In this document: one piece after another, positions 22,141 through 32,049 of the stretch
Position numbering within the stretch: the first letter of the stretch is position 1
How the letters are laid out: every line of letters begins with the position of its first letter
Position numbers and translations under genes: made by a program
Source of the DNA: Vulcanisaeta distributa JCM 11213
GTDB taxonomy: Archaea; Thermoproteota; Thermoprotei; Thermoproteales; Thermocladiaceae
DNA length: 40,897 nucleotides
NCBI GenBank assembly: GCA_001316125.1
Contig: BBCS01000014.1
Coordinates: forward strand, 1-40,897
Direction: 5' to 3'
Notes under the pieces: model-generated
Told to the model about the DNA's origin: nothing
The model's database searches: none
Seen by the model: only the letters and a program-made list of their open reading frames with translations

Positions 22141-22533
22141 TCACGATAAAACGAACTCTCTCATGAAATTAGGAATGGCACTTAAAATTTCTTTTTTCTC
22201 TTTCATATAATCATCTTTAATCTTATTCCATTTATCTTTAAGAGTATTTCTTATTATAAAATTAGTATCAATTACTAATTTCATATACTCATCAATTAAT
22301 TCGACAATTTTATTCTTAATATTTAATGTCTCTTCAATTTCACCTTCAATTAAACTTTTATGATATTTAGCTACTATTTCCGCTAATTTAATGTATATCT
22401 GCATTCTCTTCTTTTGAAACTCCTTTACAGTACTTAATAATCTTTGTAATGTATCCTCATCTATTCCTAATTCCTTACTATTATAAATTACTCTATGTAA
22501 AGTAATATCTGTGAATATCATAATCAATAACAT
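22141..22533 (-). CDS. AT-rich helical/coiled-coil protein of unknown function
   Basis: Intact, about 130 residues, almost entirely alpha-helical with heptad-like Lys/Glu/Ile patterns (VKEFQKKRMQIYIKLAEIV, residues 37-55) and no membrane segment. It is clearly more AT-rich than its neighbours, with AAA/ATT/TTA codons and no long G/C run, so it may be transferred or under different selection. ATG at about 22521 is an alternative start. It lies directly upstream of the transporter on the same strand. The spacer 22534-22761 is very AT-rich, with TTTATTATAAAATATC-like promoter sequence and no gene seen. Confidence 0.65.
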   Translation of the reverse strand: MLLIMIFTDITLHRVIYNSKELGIDEDTLQRLLSTVKEFQKKRMQIYIKLAEIVAKYHKSLIEGEIEETLNIKNKIVELIDEYMKLVIDTNFIIRNTLKDKWNKIKDDYMKEKKEILSAIPNFMREFVLS

Positions 22534-22761
22534 ATGCTTGCACCACCAATGGAGGAAAGGGATGATCCGCTATGTAAGGTGGCATCGATTAATAATAAGA
22601 TTAGGAGTATATAAATCTTCATAAGTGTTTATAACAAATCTTTATTATAAAATATCATAAAATTAAGAAAGCTTATTTAACAATAATATCCTATTAAGCA
22701 AATGATTTCGAATTAATTTTAACTAAATTATTAACTAATTTCTTAATAAATTAATTTAGGC

Positions 22762-23972
22762 TTAGGCATAATTAAGTGCTTGGTTGAGGTCGTTGATTAT
22801 GTCCTCAGGGTCCTCAAGGCCCACGCTCAGTCTAAGTAGGTTGTCCTTAATGCCCGCCCTGGCCCTATCCTCAGGGCTCCAGTGTACGTGTGTTGTGCTT
22901 GCTGGGTGCGTTATTATGCTCTCGGCACCTCCAAAGCTAACGCTTGGTATTATTATCTTAACGTGTTTATAGACGGCCATGGCTTCCTTCAAGCCACCCC
23001 TGACCTCAAAACTAACCATGCCACCGCAGTTACTGAGTAGTTTCTTCGCGACTTCGTAGGTCTCGTGATTATCGAGGCATGGGTAATAAACCCTCTCGAC
23101 CTTTGGATGGTCCATTAAGAATTCAGCTACGGCCTTAGCGTTCTCCTCGTGGGTCCTCATCCTAATGTGGAGTGTCTTCAATCCCCCCCTATCAACTAGG
23201 AATGCCGTGAAGGGCTCCATAATCGTACCAAGGAACCTCCTCCACTCCCAAACACCTTTAATCCTATCGTCACTTCCAACTATGAAGCCCGCCACAACAT
23301 CATTATGCCCACTAAGGTACTTGGTGGCGCTGTGAATCACGAAGTCTGCGCCATGACTAATCGGTGTAATGCCCATTGGGGTGGCTAGGTATTATCAACA
23401 ACGACCATGGCATTAACCTCATGGGCCGCCTTAACTATCTTGGGAATATCGTAAACCCTAAGGAGTGGGTTTGAAACGGACTCGATGAACACGACATTAA
23501 TGCCGCTCTTTAGGGAATTAATGACGTTATTGGTGCCCGGGTCTGTAATTACCGTCTTAATGCCGAACTTGCTCAGTCTCTCCATGAGGACTAGTGTTGA
23601 GCCGTAGACGTCGAGGGGCATGAGTACGGTGGAGTCCCTGGAGAGGAGGGTCATCATTAACGTGGTTATCGCGGCCATACCACTGGATGTCCCGAGGGCA
23701 TCAACCCCCCCATGCTCAAGCTCAGCCACTTTACTCTCCACCGCATGAACCGTTGGGTTATCCTCCCTACTATACTTAAGCGGTACTACGCCATGCAATG
23801 ACGGCCTTCGCTCAGGCTCCCTATAATCGAAGAGTGAGGTTTGGTAAATGGGTTCAATGATGGAGCCCATGTTGTCATTAACATGCCTCACACCTCCACG
23901 CACACTCTTTGTGCCCTTACCCACGAAGCTCACGATTTTAACAGAGATATTAAGTATTGCGTACCTAATCAT
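22762..23972 (-). CDS. cystathionine gamma-synthase/lyase family PLP enzyme, frameshifted
   Basis: About 400 residues. The PLP lysine is in HSATKYLSGHNDVVAG; YSREDNPTVHAVE (YxRxxNPT), SSGMAAI and VVVDNT are family hallmarks; the C-terminal SFGGAESIITHPASTTH is conserved. It carries out trans-sulfuration (cystathionine synthesis or cleavage, or O-acyl-homoserine sulfhydrylation). The break at 23390 is one T lost after DNT (ACCTTAGCC read as ACCTAGCC). Two glycines, in LEHGGVDAL and DRGGLKTLH, sit on 7-base runs where relatives have one fewer residue. It overlaps the proC stop by eight bases. Confidence 0.88.
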
Positions 23973-24811
23973 TGATTTTTGACCTAATATTCATTTCAAT
24001 CTCCTGACTAATCTCACGCCCCCCCCTCCTCGCAGTCTCCTCAATCATCTTCATAATCAAGCCCCTAAGACCACCCTCCTCAGCGACCTTAATACCCCTA
24101 ATGGTGACGCCGCCGGGTGTTGTAACCTCCTCAATGACCTCCCACGGCCTTCTGAACTTCAGTAACTCGGTGCTTGTTTCTAACGTGCCAATGGCTAACT
24201 CCCAGGAAATGTCAGTCGGTATGCCAAGCAATAATCCGGCTTCCCAGAGGGCCTCGAGTATCAGCGCCATGAAGGCAGGCCCTGAACCACTAATGGCGGT
24301 TATCGCATCCATGTAACGCTCATTAACGACGAGGCACCTACCCATGGAGCCGAATATGCCGCACGCCCTCTTAATATCGTCATCGGAGGTTCTCGAGCCT
24401 GGCGCAATGGCGGTCACCCCCCCCTTTCTATCACAATGCCTATGTTCGGCATTGCCCTAATCACCTTAGAAGGCACGACACCCTCAATAATACTGGTAGT
24501 AATCCCCCCCGCAACCACGGAGATAAGTAGCTGGTCGCTATTAAGGACGTTGCGTATTGACATTAGGGCATCAAGGACTTGGTAGGCTTAACGGCTAGTA
24601 TTACTATGTCCGCATCCTTAACGACCTCCGCATTATTCGTAGTCACGAACACACCAGGTAATTCATGCCTAACCCTATTGATGCTCTCGACTCTCCTAAC
24701 ACTACCACTTATATTCGAAGGATCAACGCCGGACTTTATTAGGGACTTGGCTATGGCAGTGCCTATTTTACCAAGCCCGATTATTGCATACCTGGCAATA
24801 AAACCACCCAA
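23965..24811 (-). CDS. proC: pyrroline-5-carboxylate reductase, frameshifted
   Basis: About 280 residues, the usual ProC length. The N-terminal NAD(P) site YAIIGLGKIGTAIAKSL and DIVILAVKPTKVL are clear; ISVVAGGITTSIIE, AMPNIG and ITAISGSGPAFMALILEAL follow, with TPGGVTIRGIK near the end. It catalyses the last step of proline synthesis. Breaks: one G lost after KPTK (24580) and a G run of 8 near 24417 after IVIERG. AGGI has one glycine more than relatives, again on a 7-base run. The overlap with the downstream PLP enzyme suggests an operon. Confidence 0.88.
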
Positions 24812-24867
24812 TGCAGTGCAATGAACTACCTATTTATAAGCATTGCGTGGGTTATAGATAATATAGA

Positions 24868-24922
24868 TTGGTCAGCCCGGTGATCAACGTCACAGGTCCA
24901 ACGGCTAGGATCTCATCACCAA
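24868..24922 (-). ncRNA. candidate C/D-box sRNA (minus strand)
   Basis: C box GTGATGA (24913-24919) and D box CTGA (24872-24875), 47 bases core to core, flanked by complementary TTGG/CCAA as needed for a K-turn. Internal D'/C' boxes are poor (TGTGA, TTGATCA). A TATA-like GTTTAAAG lies about 28 bases upstream. Confidence 0.45.
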
Positions 24923-24956
24923 AACCTTAAAACCAGGGTCTCTCTTTAAACAGTTA
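24923..24956. promoter_or_regulatory. shared divergent promoter of two sRNAs
   Basis: Two TATA-like elements face away from each other in about 30 bases: CTTAAAACC reading right and TTTAAAGAG reading left, each about 25-30 bases from a C box. Confidence 0.4.
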
Positions 24957-25012
24957 TTGGTGATGAGGTTCAAGGGCCGTGAACGATGAAGTCAATGGCG
25001 GAGTGCTGACCA
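24957..25012 (+). ncRNA. C/D-box sRNA (2'-O-methylation guide)
   Basis: C box GTGATGA (24960-24966), D' GTGA (24979-24982), C' CGATGAA (24984-24990) and D box CTGA (25006-25009), with flanking TTGG/CCA pairing: the full archaeal C-D'-C'-D order in 50 bases. The D guide is TCAATGGCGGAGTG directly before the D box; the D' guide is about AGGTTCAAGGGCC. The target is expected in rRNA or tRNA. It lies 40 bases before the next gene. Confidence 0.7.
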
Positions 25013-25048
25013 TTAAATATTTAATAATTCACGCTGGGGCTGTGTATC

Positions 25049-25812
25049 ATGAACCAGTTAGTAATTACGGCATTACTAATACTGGGGTTAATAATTGCGG
25101 TGCTGATTTATGAAATGCCATTCATATACGGCAGTGCGTACACCGCGCCGATGGAGTTAGGTAACGACTCATTAATAATTGCCATATCAGACCTACACCT
25201 GGAATCGAATGAGAGGGACCTGGGCTGTATTGGCAATTACCTGAGGGGGGGCTTAGGTGAGGATGGCATTTACCTAATCATCAATGGGGGGGACCTATTT
25301 GACAAGGCGCATGGGCAGGTACTAGGTCAATCCCACATTACTGAGTTAATACGTCGCCTGGGCCTGGCGGGCATTAGCGAGCTGAGGGGGGGGTTGTCTA
25401 TGTGATGGCTATGTATGACCATGACCCGAGGATAGGCTATGGTGAGGTTAAGTACTTCATAGATGGTGTTAATGTTAGGGTAGTTCGTGGGGGGGTGGTG
25501 AAGCTTGTCATAGGTGGTAGAACCTTTTGGTTTCTGCATGGTGATTACGTCGTTAAGAATGGGCTAATTGCATCACTGATGAATAAATTATTTAGTGGTT
25601 CATACGATAAGTTAGTTAGGTTTGCCGTGAGGGCTGGGGGGGAAGGTGATTGGGTCGTGATTGGGCATACACACGTACCCAGCATAAACACTGAGTTACG
25701 CGTGGCCAATACTGGTTCGTGGATAAATAGGCTCATAAGTGCCACAGACACCGCAATAGTTATTGATGGGTCAGGCAATGTGAAGTTAATCAATATTAAG
25801 TGTAGTTCTTGA
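25049..25812 (+). CDS. membrane-anchored calcineurin-like metallophosphoesterase, frameshifted
   Basis: About 250 residues. An N-terminal membrane helix (residues 3-22) is followed by ISDLHLES (DxH), NGGDLFD (GDxxD), MYDHD in place of the usual GNHD, FLHGDYV and VIGHTHVP (GHxH). The frame breaks at a run of 8 G near 25386, giving a premature stop; repair reads VVYVMAMYDHDPRIG. YDHD instead of GNHD is a real variant or lies near sequence error. Likely an outer-face or membrane-proximal hydrolase such as a UDP-2,3-diacylglucosamine-hydrolase-like enzyme; substrate unknown. Confidence 0.75.
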
Positions 25813-25875
25813 CCGTGCTCTACGGTTTAGGTGAAACCATAGATTTAAATTAAGGGTTCCAGTGCATAACCTGTA

Positions 25876-26685
25876 GTGTCACTGGCTGAGGAGATAAAGA
25901 AGGTATTAATGGAGAACCCTGGTATTCTAGTTGAGGTTCTCGTTTCCAAACCTGAGATTATCTACCAAGCCCTGGCCAAATTAATGCCATGGCAAAACCT
26001 AGCCACAAAGCAAGATATTGAGGGATTGGGAAGTACGTAGATGATAAATTTGAAGAATTAAGGAAGGAGATGCAGGAAATGAAGAACACGATGTCAACAA
26101 AGGAGGAAGTCAGGGAATTGAGGCATGAGGTTGAGGATGTAAGGAATAGAATGGCAACTAAGGAGGAGACTCAGGAACTAAGGAAGGAAATACAGATGAT
26201 TAAGGACACAATGGCTACGAAAAACGATGCCGAGGAACTGAGGAAGCATGTTGATACTCAGATTAAGTTCATATCCGTTAAATTAGATGCCCTTGGTGCT
26301 CGATGGGGGCGTGGTTAATGAGGATGCCTTTAGAGATGGTGTGAGGGAGATACTTAAGGATGCAGGTTACACAGTTGAGAAGTGGCTGTATTATGACGCA
26401 GACGGTTATGTCTATGGGTACCCAAGCGAAATAGAGCTTGATGTGATCGTTAAGGACAAGATTATTATGGTTGTGGAAATATCATCAGCAATAAGGAGGA
26501 GTGACTTAATCATCATTAGGCGTAAGGCCGAGTTATACATGAGGGTCACGGGCAAGGCAGTTGATAGGGTATTGGTGGTGACGCCGTACATAAGCGATAG
26601 AAACCCAGATTACGTAAGGGTTATGGCCGAGAGAATGGGGATCAAGGTAATAACGCCGGAGGGCATGGTGGGGGGGCAAGGGTAG
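25876..26685 (+). CDS. coiled-coil protein with PD-(D/E)XK-like nuclease domain (DUF3782-like), frameshifted
   Basis: About 270 residues. The helical N-terminus (LMENPGILVEVLVSKPEIIYQAL) leads into repeats of about 22 residues (MSTKEEVRELRHEV, MATKEETQELRKEI, MATKNDAEELRKHV) forming a coiled coil, then LGARWG and a nuclease-like C-terminus: SEIELDVIVKDKIIMVVEISS. The ELD and EIS positions match the D and E-x-K core of RecB-like nucleases, but lysine is replaced by serine. This architecture is common in Thermoproteales and Sulfolobales. GTG start 25876 lies about 30 bases after TTTAAATT. Breaks: near 26030 and at 26303, where five G stand for four. Confidence 0.7.
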
Positions 26686-26688
26686 TAA

Positions 26689-27296
26689 TCATGGGCGTTT
26701 AATCTCGGTGGTCAGTAGGGCTATACCAATCATTAACCAGGCAATTAGTAATAGAATTAGACCAATGAACACCGGCATCAATACTGCACCTACTATGTAG
26801 AGTAGTCCACCAATCCTAACGTAATCACTGCCAGTGTATGCATAGGTCCTCCTGGCAATGCGGTACATGAAAGCCGCAGAGATAATCAATGGTATGGATG
26901 CAAAGGCCCCCCCAACAATCATCACTAACTCCATCAATTGTAAAAGCTCCGTGAATTGCGTATACGTATAACCAACAATGCCACTAGGTCCATAATGAAC
27001 ACCAGGTATGCCAATGGCGTGGGCAATCATCATGACTACCATGGAGAAGGCAGGGTTGTGAATGAAGAAAAGCAGGAATAAGCCACGATAAACACGGCAA
27101 ACGCCACTATGGTCAGGATAAACCAGGCAATCGCATCGCTCCTCAATGCATTATCACGAAGATTACCCGCGATCTCGATAATCCTCACGAGGAACATGAC
27201 AATACCAACAATGCCAAGCGCACCATAACCAAGAAAGCCTACACCAGCGAGTACGGCGCCAATGCCCGCCACAACCTTAGCATTGTTTAAGTCCAT
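26689..27296 (-). CDS. DUF996-like membrane protein, frameshifted
   Basis: About 200 residues with five or six membrane helices. The opening DLNNAKVVAGIGAVLAGVG matches DUF996 (COG2245), a small archaeal membrane family of unknown role, as does the RDNALRSDAIAWFIL loop. The frame breaks near 27040, after SSFTTLPS. Start ATG 27296 is about 28 bases after an ATTAAATAG promoter element. It is convergent with the coiled-coil nuclease gene, with only three bases between the stops. Confidence 0.7.
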
Positions 27297-27489
27297 ATTA
27301 AATAATGAGTGTAGGGCGTCACTATTTAATCCTTAGGTGCGTGATGATTCGAGGCAATACATGTAGTACAATTAATTAATTCAAGGTGTAATGTAACCTA
27401 GGTTTAATAAAGGCATTTGATCATTAGTTATGTAATACGGTATACGCTTCTATGCGTAATTGAAATAAAGCCTTGAGTGAGTGGGTGCG

Positions 27490-27501
27490 GGTGCGCGCAC
27501 C
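27490..27501. repeat. 12-base perfect palindrome
   Basis: GGTGCGCGCACC lies about ten bases upstream of the TATA box at 27511, inside an otherwise AT-rich intergenic region. It is a plausible operator or BRE-proximal regulator site. Confidence 0.4.
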
Positions 27502-27510
27502 GGACTATGG

Positions 27511-27564
27511 TATAAATACTATATGTATAATAATTAATCAAATAAATAGTTTATTTATTGATTA
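27511..27564 (+). promoter_or_regulatory. TATA box with inverted repeat at the transcription start
   Basis: TATAAATA at 27511-27518 predicts initiation near 27540-27545, which falls inside the imperfect inverted repeat 27535-27564 (TAATCAAATAAA against TTTATTGATTA). A dimeric repressor here would block the start site. A second TATA-like CTTATATGG near 27647 lies about 35 bases before ATG 27688. Confidence 0.5.
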
Positions 27565-27687
27565 AATGCTCAGTGGCCTGAACCATGGTTTACACGGGCT
27601 ATATAGCATGTGCACTAGGCCTATGTCCCTTGGCCTTTTGGGAAGGCTTATATGGCTTTGTTTTTGTTAATTTAGAGTGCTTGGGTA

Positions 27688-28299
27688 TGGATGAGGTGCT
27701 TATTGGATTTATTGGCGTGGTGATCACGGTAGTTGTATCAGTGGTGTCTACGGCATATTGGTTGGGCAGTAAATTTAGGGGTATTGAGGATAGCTCAACG
27801 AGTTAAGGAAAGGGTTAAGTGGCGTTGAGTCTGAGTTAGGTGGCATAAAGGTTGAATTAGGTAATGTCAAGGCTAGTTGGAGAAGGTTAAGGATAGGATT
27901 TCACGGCTTAGGAGGTCTCTCCTTGATTTTACGACAACCATACGCAACTCCCAGGAGTTTATGATTGAGATGCCGAGTTACGAAGGCGTGTCAAGGCCTG
28001 AGGCAGCCTCCGTCATTAGGGGGGGCGAGTTGAATAGGCTCCTTGAGTCCTTGGCTGGCAGGATCAGCGGTAATCCTTTGACGAAGGAGGAGTTTGAGGA
28101 GATTAGGAGGTATATTCAGAAGGATGAGTTGACGCCTGAAGAGGCGTATAGGTTTAAGGAGCTTGCCTGGAAGTTGGTTAGAGAGTATAGGTATAGGTTT
28201 CCTGACGTGTGGAAGATCTACTGGTACGCGGTGGCTTGGATCGGCTGGGCAGCAAGCTTGAGAAGGAAGGAAGCGCCGGGGGGGTGGTGTTCAGGGTAG
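27688..28299 (+). CDS. membrane-anchored coiled-coil protein, frameshifted
   Basis: About 200 residues. An N-terminal membrane helix (VLIGFIGVVITVVVSVVS) is followed by a coiled coil whose repeats (IEDRLNELRKGLSGVESELGG, then IKVELGNVKA) are recovered after one indel at 27793, and a helical C-terminal domain (LTKEEFEEIRRYI, ELAWKLVREYRYRFPDVW). Breaks near 27793, 27870 and possibly 28250. Similar short helix-plus-coil proteins are frequent in Thermoproteales; role unknown. An upstream in-frame ATG at 27585 would add 34 odd residues and is less likely. Confidence 0.55.
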
Positions 28300-28336
28300 G
28301 TAATGGTTAAGGGCCCATCATCAAGGAGTACCAAGC

Positions 28337-28869
28337 TTAAGTGCTTGGCTTGCACCGTGTTAGGTCTATGAATTCCTCCTTGGTTAGTTCCCGGTATATA
28401 ACTGCCATGTCGGTTAGGAACTTGCATATGAATTCCCTGGCGTCATCATCACTCCTAAACACGCTGAATACCCCCCCTCCCTATCCGGCCCATTGTATTG
28501 GTACCTATGTAGTTCGAGGGATGCCAGGGTTAGGTACGGTATCATTGGGTTTAGTGTGGCGAGTATCTTGGATACCTCGAACATGCGTGTCGTGGGCATG
28601 AAGGCCACCACGTACAATGCCTCATTAATCCTCTCTTTCAATCCCCCCCTAACCCTTACCTTACGCTTATATACCTTGCTTAACTCATTGATCATGTCGG
28701 TGGATATTGCCGCGAGGAATGACTTCCATGCCTGGAATGCCTTACCGGCCGCGTTCCTGGTCAAGCCCTCACCGAGCATTCTAATTGCTATCTCAGCCTC
28801 GTAACGCACCTCCATTAGTCGCGTTCTCCTGTACTCACCTAAATTAATCCAGGGCTTGCCCAATTCCAT
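28337..28869 (-). CDS. PaREP1 family protein, frameshifted
   Basis: About 175 residues, the usual family length. The opening ELGKPWINLGEYRRTRLMEVRYEAE and LTRNAAGKAFQAWKSFLAA are strong PaREP1 signatures. PaREP1 is a HEPN-like family expanded in Pyrobaculum and relatives, unknown in function. The frame breaks at the C run near 28471 (5 or 8 expected, 7 written); the repaired tail REFICKFLTDMAVIYRELTKEEF continues to TAA at 28337. This is the second family member here (first at 12237). Confidence 0.85.
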
Positions 28870-28994
28870 GGGACTGGGTTAATGACGATTAACGGCATTA
28901 TAAACCTTGCATAACGCAGTGTGTGGCTAGCACTAGTTAAAGTGCCTAGTCATTAAGTCAGCGTTTAAATGTCGATTTAATTAGTGGCTTGGTG

Positions 28995-29948
28995 ATGCAT
29001 TACAGGGTCCTTGGAAGGACGGGTATTAGGGTTTCGGAGATTGGTTTTGGGGGGGCTTGGGTCATTGGCACGGACATGTATGGTCCATGACAGAGAGCGA
29101 GACATTGCCTAATAAGGACTGCCCTTGACCTAGGAATAAACACCTTCGACACGGCGGACATGTATGGTGAGGGATTGAGCGAGAAGATACTGGGCGAGGC
29201 CCTTAGGGTTATGACGTTAATATATTCACGAAGGTTGGTTATGAGGTCGGTAGGGTGGTTAATGGTCGTCACATGCAGAACTTCAGCGTTAACTACATAG
29301 TCAATGCCGTTAAGGAGTCCTGCAGGAGACTTGGCAGGAGAATAACGTTGCTCCAACTCCACAACCCACCAACCGGCGTGATTAGGGATAGGGAATTACG
29401 CAGGGCCCTGCTTAAGCTCGTGGAGGAGGGTTACGTGGAGCACATTGGCGTGGCCCTGGGCCCCCGAAACCAACGTCCTAAATGAGGGCTTGGCAGCAAT
29501 TGATGAGGGTTATGAATCAATAATGTTTGTATTCAATATTCTAGAGCAGGAACCTGGCAGGTCATTGATAAGGCGTGGCGTTAAGGAGTCGGTGGGTTTA
29601 ATAACCAGGGTCCCGCATGCTTCAAATGTATTAACGAGTGGGCAGGACATAAACTTTAAACCAAACGACCACAGGAACTTAAGGAACAGGGGGGGCTGGT
29701 TAATCAAGGCTTTGGAGTTCACGAATACGAGGATTAAGCCCATAGCCCAGTCCCTGAGCATGGACCTAGAGACCCTGGCCATCAAATACGTCTTATCATA
29801 CCCAGTGAGTACGGTTATGGTTACGGCAGCAAACGCCGAGGAATTAGTGAGGTACGTGGGCGCTGCTGACGGCAATTACTTAAGTGACGACGTTATAAAG
29901 TCCCTGGAAAGCCTTTACGCGGAATTCACGAAATCACTCAATGAGTGA
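28995..29948 (+). CDS. aldo/keto reductase, frameshifted
   Basis: About 315 residues. Family landmarks in order: LGRTGIRVSEIGFGGAWVIG, GINTFDTADMYGEGLSEKILGEAL (catalytic Asp and Tyr), FTKVGYE (lysine), LLQLHNPP (histidine), IGVALGP, and a C-terminal NADPH-binding part. Several indels break it (about 29085-29120, 29205 and 29462). It reduces aldehydes or ketones with NADPH; the substrate is unknown. ATG 28995 lies about 28 bases after GTTTAAATG, so the gene is probably leaderless. Confidence 0.85.
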
Positions 29949-30130
29949 GGAATCAAGAACCAAGTTCCTCATCATTTGTCGTCAGTCATGGCGGTCATCT
30001 TCACACAGGATATAAACCACCGCAGTATTTATATCCATTTCCAACTAAGAACCACGCAATGCTCAGAGTCAAGGGCCATGCATCACGTCATGGTAAAGTG
30101 CGAGTCTGCTTTCTATTTTACTCGTTTCAT

Positions 30131-30159
30131 TTTCTCTGAACACCCAAAGTAAAAAAGTC
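30131..30159 (+). promoter_or_regulatory. conserved box upstream of secreted paralogue B
   Basis: TTTCTCTGAACACCC, then A, then AAGTAAAAAA: the same box found before paralogue A (12031-12059, other strand). It ends about 20 bases before the start ATG, and an AGGAGG Shine-Dalgarno follows at 30169-30174. Confidence 0.6.
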
Positions 30160-30179
30160 CTGTGAAGTAGGAGGTTTTG

Positions 30180-31782
30180 ATGGTTATGGGTTCGGGAATG
30201 AGGCTCTTGTTAATAACTGCCGTGGTTATGGCCGCTGTGGTTGTTGCCTCGGTACTCCTTGCCCTGCCTAGGATCCTCGTTAGTCATGGCGTGAAGGTTG
30301 GTAATCCAACAACTAGCGGGTTCTCCACAGCCAACCAGAGCGTTGTTGGTTCTCCAATCAGCCTAAACATTCCAATCTACGTTGTTGGCCCACCAACGCT
30401 TGTTCAGAGACTGATTAGTGTTGGTATTAACCAATCACTGATCAGGTCCGTGAGCCTCAACGAACTACCCAGCCTACCCAGCAATAGCTTGGTTGTCATT
30501 GACTGGTCTGTGATTGGTCCTGGCCTCATAATCAATGAGAGTGGCTTGGTCCACGTGAACGTGAGTTCAACAAGCTTCAAGCTAATCAGGGAGTTGATTA
30601 GTCGTGGTGACTTCGTGATTGTTCATGGCAACGCAAGCGAGGCACCAGCCATTGAACTGGCCCTAGCCACCGCGTGGTCGAGGGCTTACAACACGAGCAT
30701 AATCGCAACACCAGTCCCGAGATACCTAAACGGCTTAGACTACATAATAGCCTACGGAAATGACCATGCACTAATAATAGGTCCACACACACTAAGTGAC
30801 GCACTAAACATAGCAAGCAAGCTATGGATACCAATGATAATGAAAATAATAACACCAGGCCCAGGTGATTTATGCTGGACATTAGCCCAGGATTATGGCT
30901 TACCAACCAATCAACCAGGCCAGGTCAATAACGCGTACATAATCATTTATGGTGAGCAAAGTTACAGTGACTCACTTGGAACCTTCACTGTTGACTTCTG
31001 CACATCGTGGTCAGGGATTGTTGATGAGGACTATGAAGGCTACACAGTTGGTTCAGCTCAACTTTATAATTTTGTTGAATACTATCCAAGTTCCGGTACT
31101 CAGATTGAGTACCTTAAGTCCTTCCAGGACGCCTTGGCATCATACGTGGTCTATGAGTACGAGACCGGCAAGACAACACAACTCCCTGGTGACGTCCAGT
31201 ACATAGCAGGGAGTGGCGGAGGTTATAATCCAGGCTACTGGGCGAACCCTGATTTTACGCCGTTAGCTTCTCAGTGCGACACATCGCAATCATACACGAT
31301 TGGTATAGCTACGAGTTGGTCTGAAACCTCCTTTGGCATAACATACTCCTGCCCTGCTTATACAATGTCGGTGACTGGACCTAACACAGGAACGTCATTG
31401 GGACCTGCCGCAAACATAACCTGGGTCTACACACACAGAATGCCCAGCAAGCCTCTCAATATTACTACTACGGAACCGAGAGCGACGGACCCACATACAT
31501 GGGCTCTGCTATAACCCGCAGTCTTCGGCTTACACAATACCGGCTGGTTCCTCGGTTGTTGTTAATGAGACGAATGGGTGTACGTATTACATATTTGGCT
31601 TCATACCGACGAGTGGCACCTTGGTTGAGCACATAGCCTACGACATCAACTGGGATGTTTGGGTTAACTCGAACGGTGCAATGAACCCCCCCTACAGCTC
31701 CGGCTTAGCCATAGTCCCGCCAGCCGCCTCGGGCTGGAGCTCAAGCAACGGCTTCTACTACACGACGAGTTGCCAACCATAG
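30180..31782 (+). CDS. large secreted/membrane-anchored protein (paralogue B), frameshifted
   Basis: About 530 residues. The signal/anchor LLLITAVVMAAVVVASVLLAL is followed by an alpha/beta domain with IYVVGPPTLVQRL, LPSNSLVVIDWS, FVIVHGNASEA and LALATAWSRA, the same order as in paralogue A at 10420. A long Tyr/Ser/Thr-rich extracellular region with several cysteines ends SCQP at 31782. Breaks near 31440 and 31505 (reading QQASQYYYYGTE, then LCYNPQSSAYT). Start ATG 30180 follows AGGAGG by five bases. Predicted surface protein of unknown function. Confidence 0.7.
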
Positions 31783-31888
31783 TGGGGTTAAACCCAAAAC
31801 CCGAGCCCTTAAACAAACACCCTTCTTTCACCAGCCCCCCCTCACCATAAATAACCTCCTTAACGCTCCATGACATCATAACCAAGCC

Positions 31889-32049
31889 TTACCTGGAGTC
31901 CCTATCCTCCCTAATCAACCTAACAACCTCCTCAACACTAACATCATTAAGTAACTCCCTAAGCTCGTTGGCTATCTTCCTCAGCCCCCCCTCCTGCAGC
32001 TCCCCCCCATCCCTATTAATGCGTGTCACGGTGAATTCCCCCCCCTCAT
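31889..32049 (-). CDS. small hypothetical protein, possibly antitoxin-like
   Basis: About 53 residues reading MRGEFTVTRINRDGELQ, then ANELRELLNDVSVEEVVRLI and RDSR before TAA, once three long G runs are shortened; as written the frame is broken. A TATA-like ATTTATAT lies about 18-25 bases before the ATG. A beta start followed by an acidic helix resembles small AbrB- or VapB-like antitoxins, but no toxin follows. Function unknown. Confidence 0.4.

Noticed and set aside
28995..29948. Pseudogene status for the aldo/keto reductase and other broken genes
   Set aside because: Breaks are single-base indels spread evenly over housekeeping genes and a tRNA, better explained by sequence error than decay.
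29945..30139. Plus-strand frame of 64 residues after the aldo/keto reductase
   Set aside because: No motif, poor codon use, and it covers promoter sequence of paralogue B.
31664..31885. Minus-strand frame opposite the end of paralogue B
   Set aside because: Antisense to a well-supported gene; its first part only continues after the small gene at 31889 by chance.
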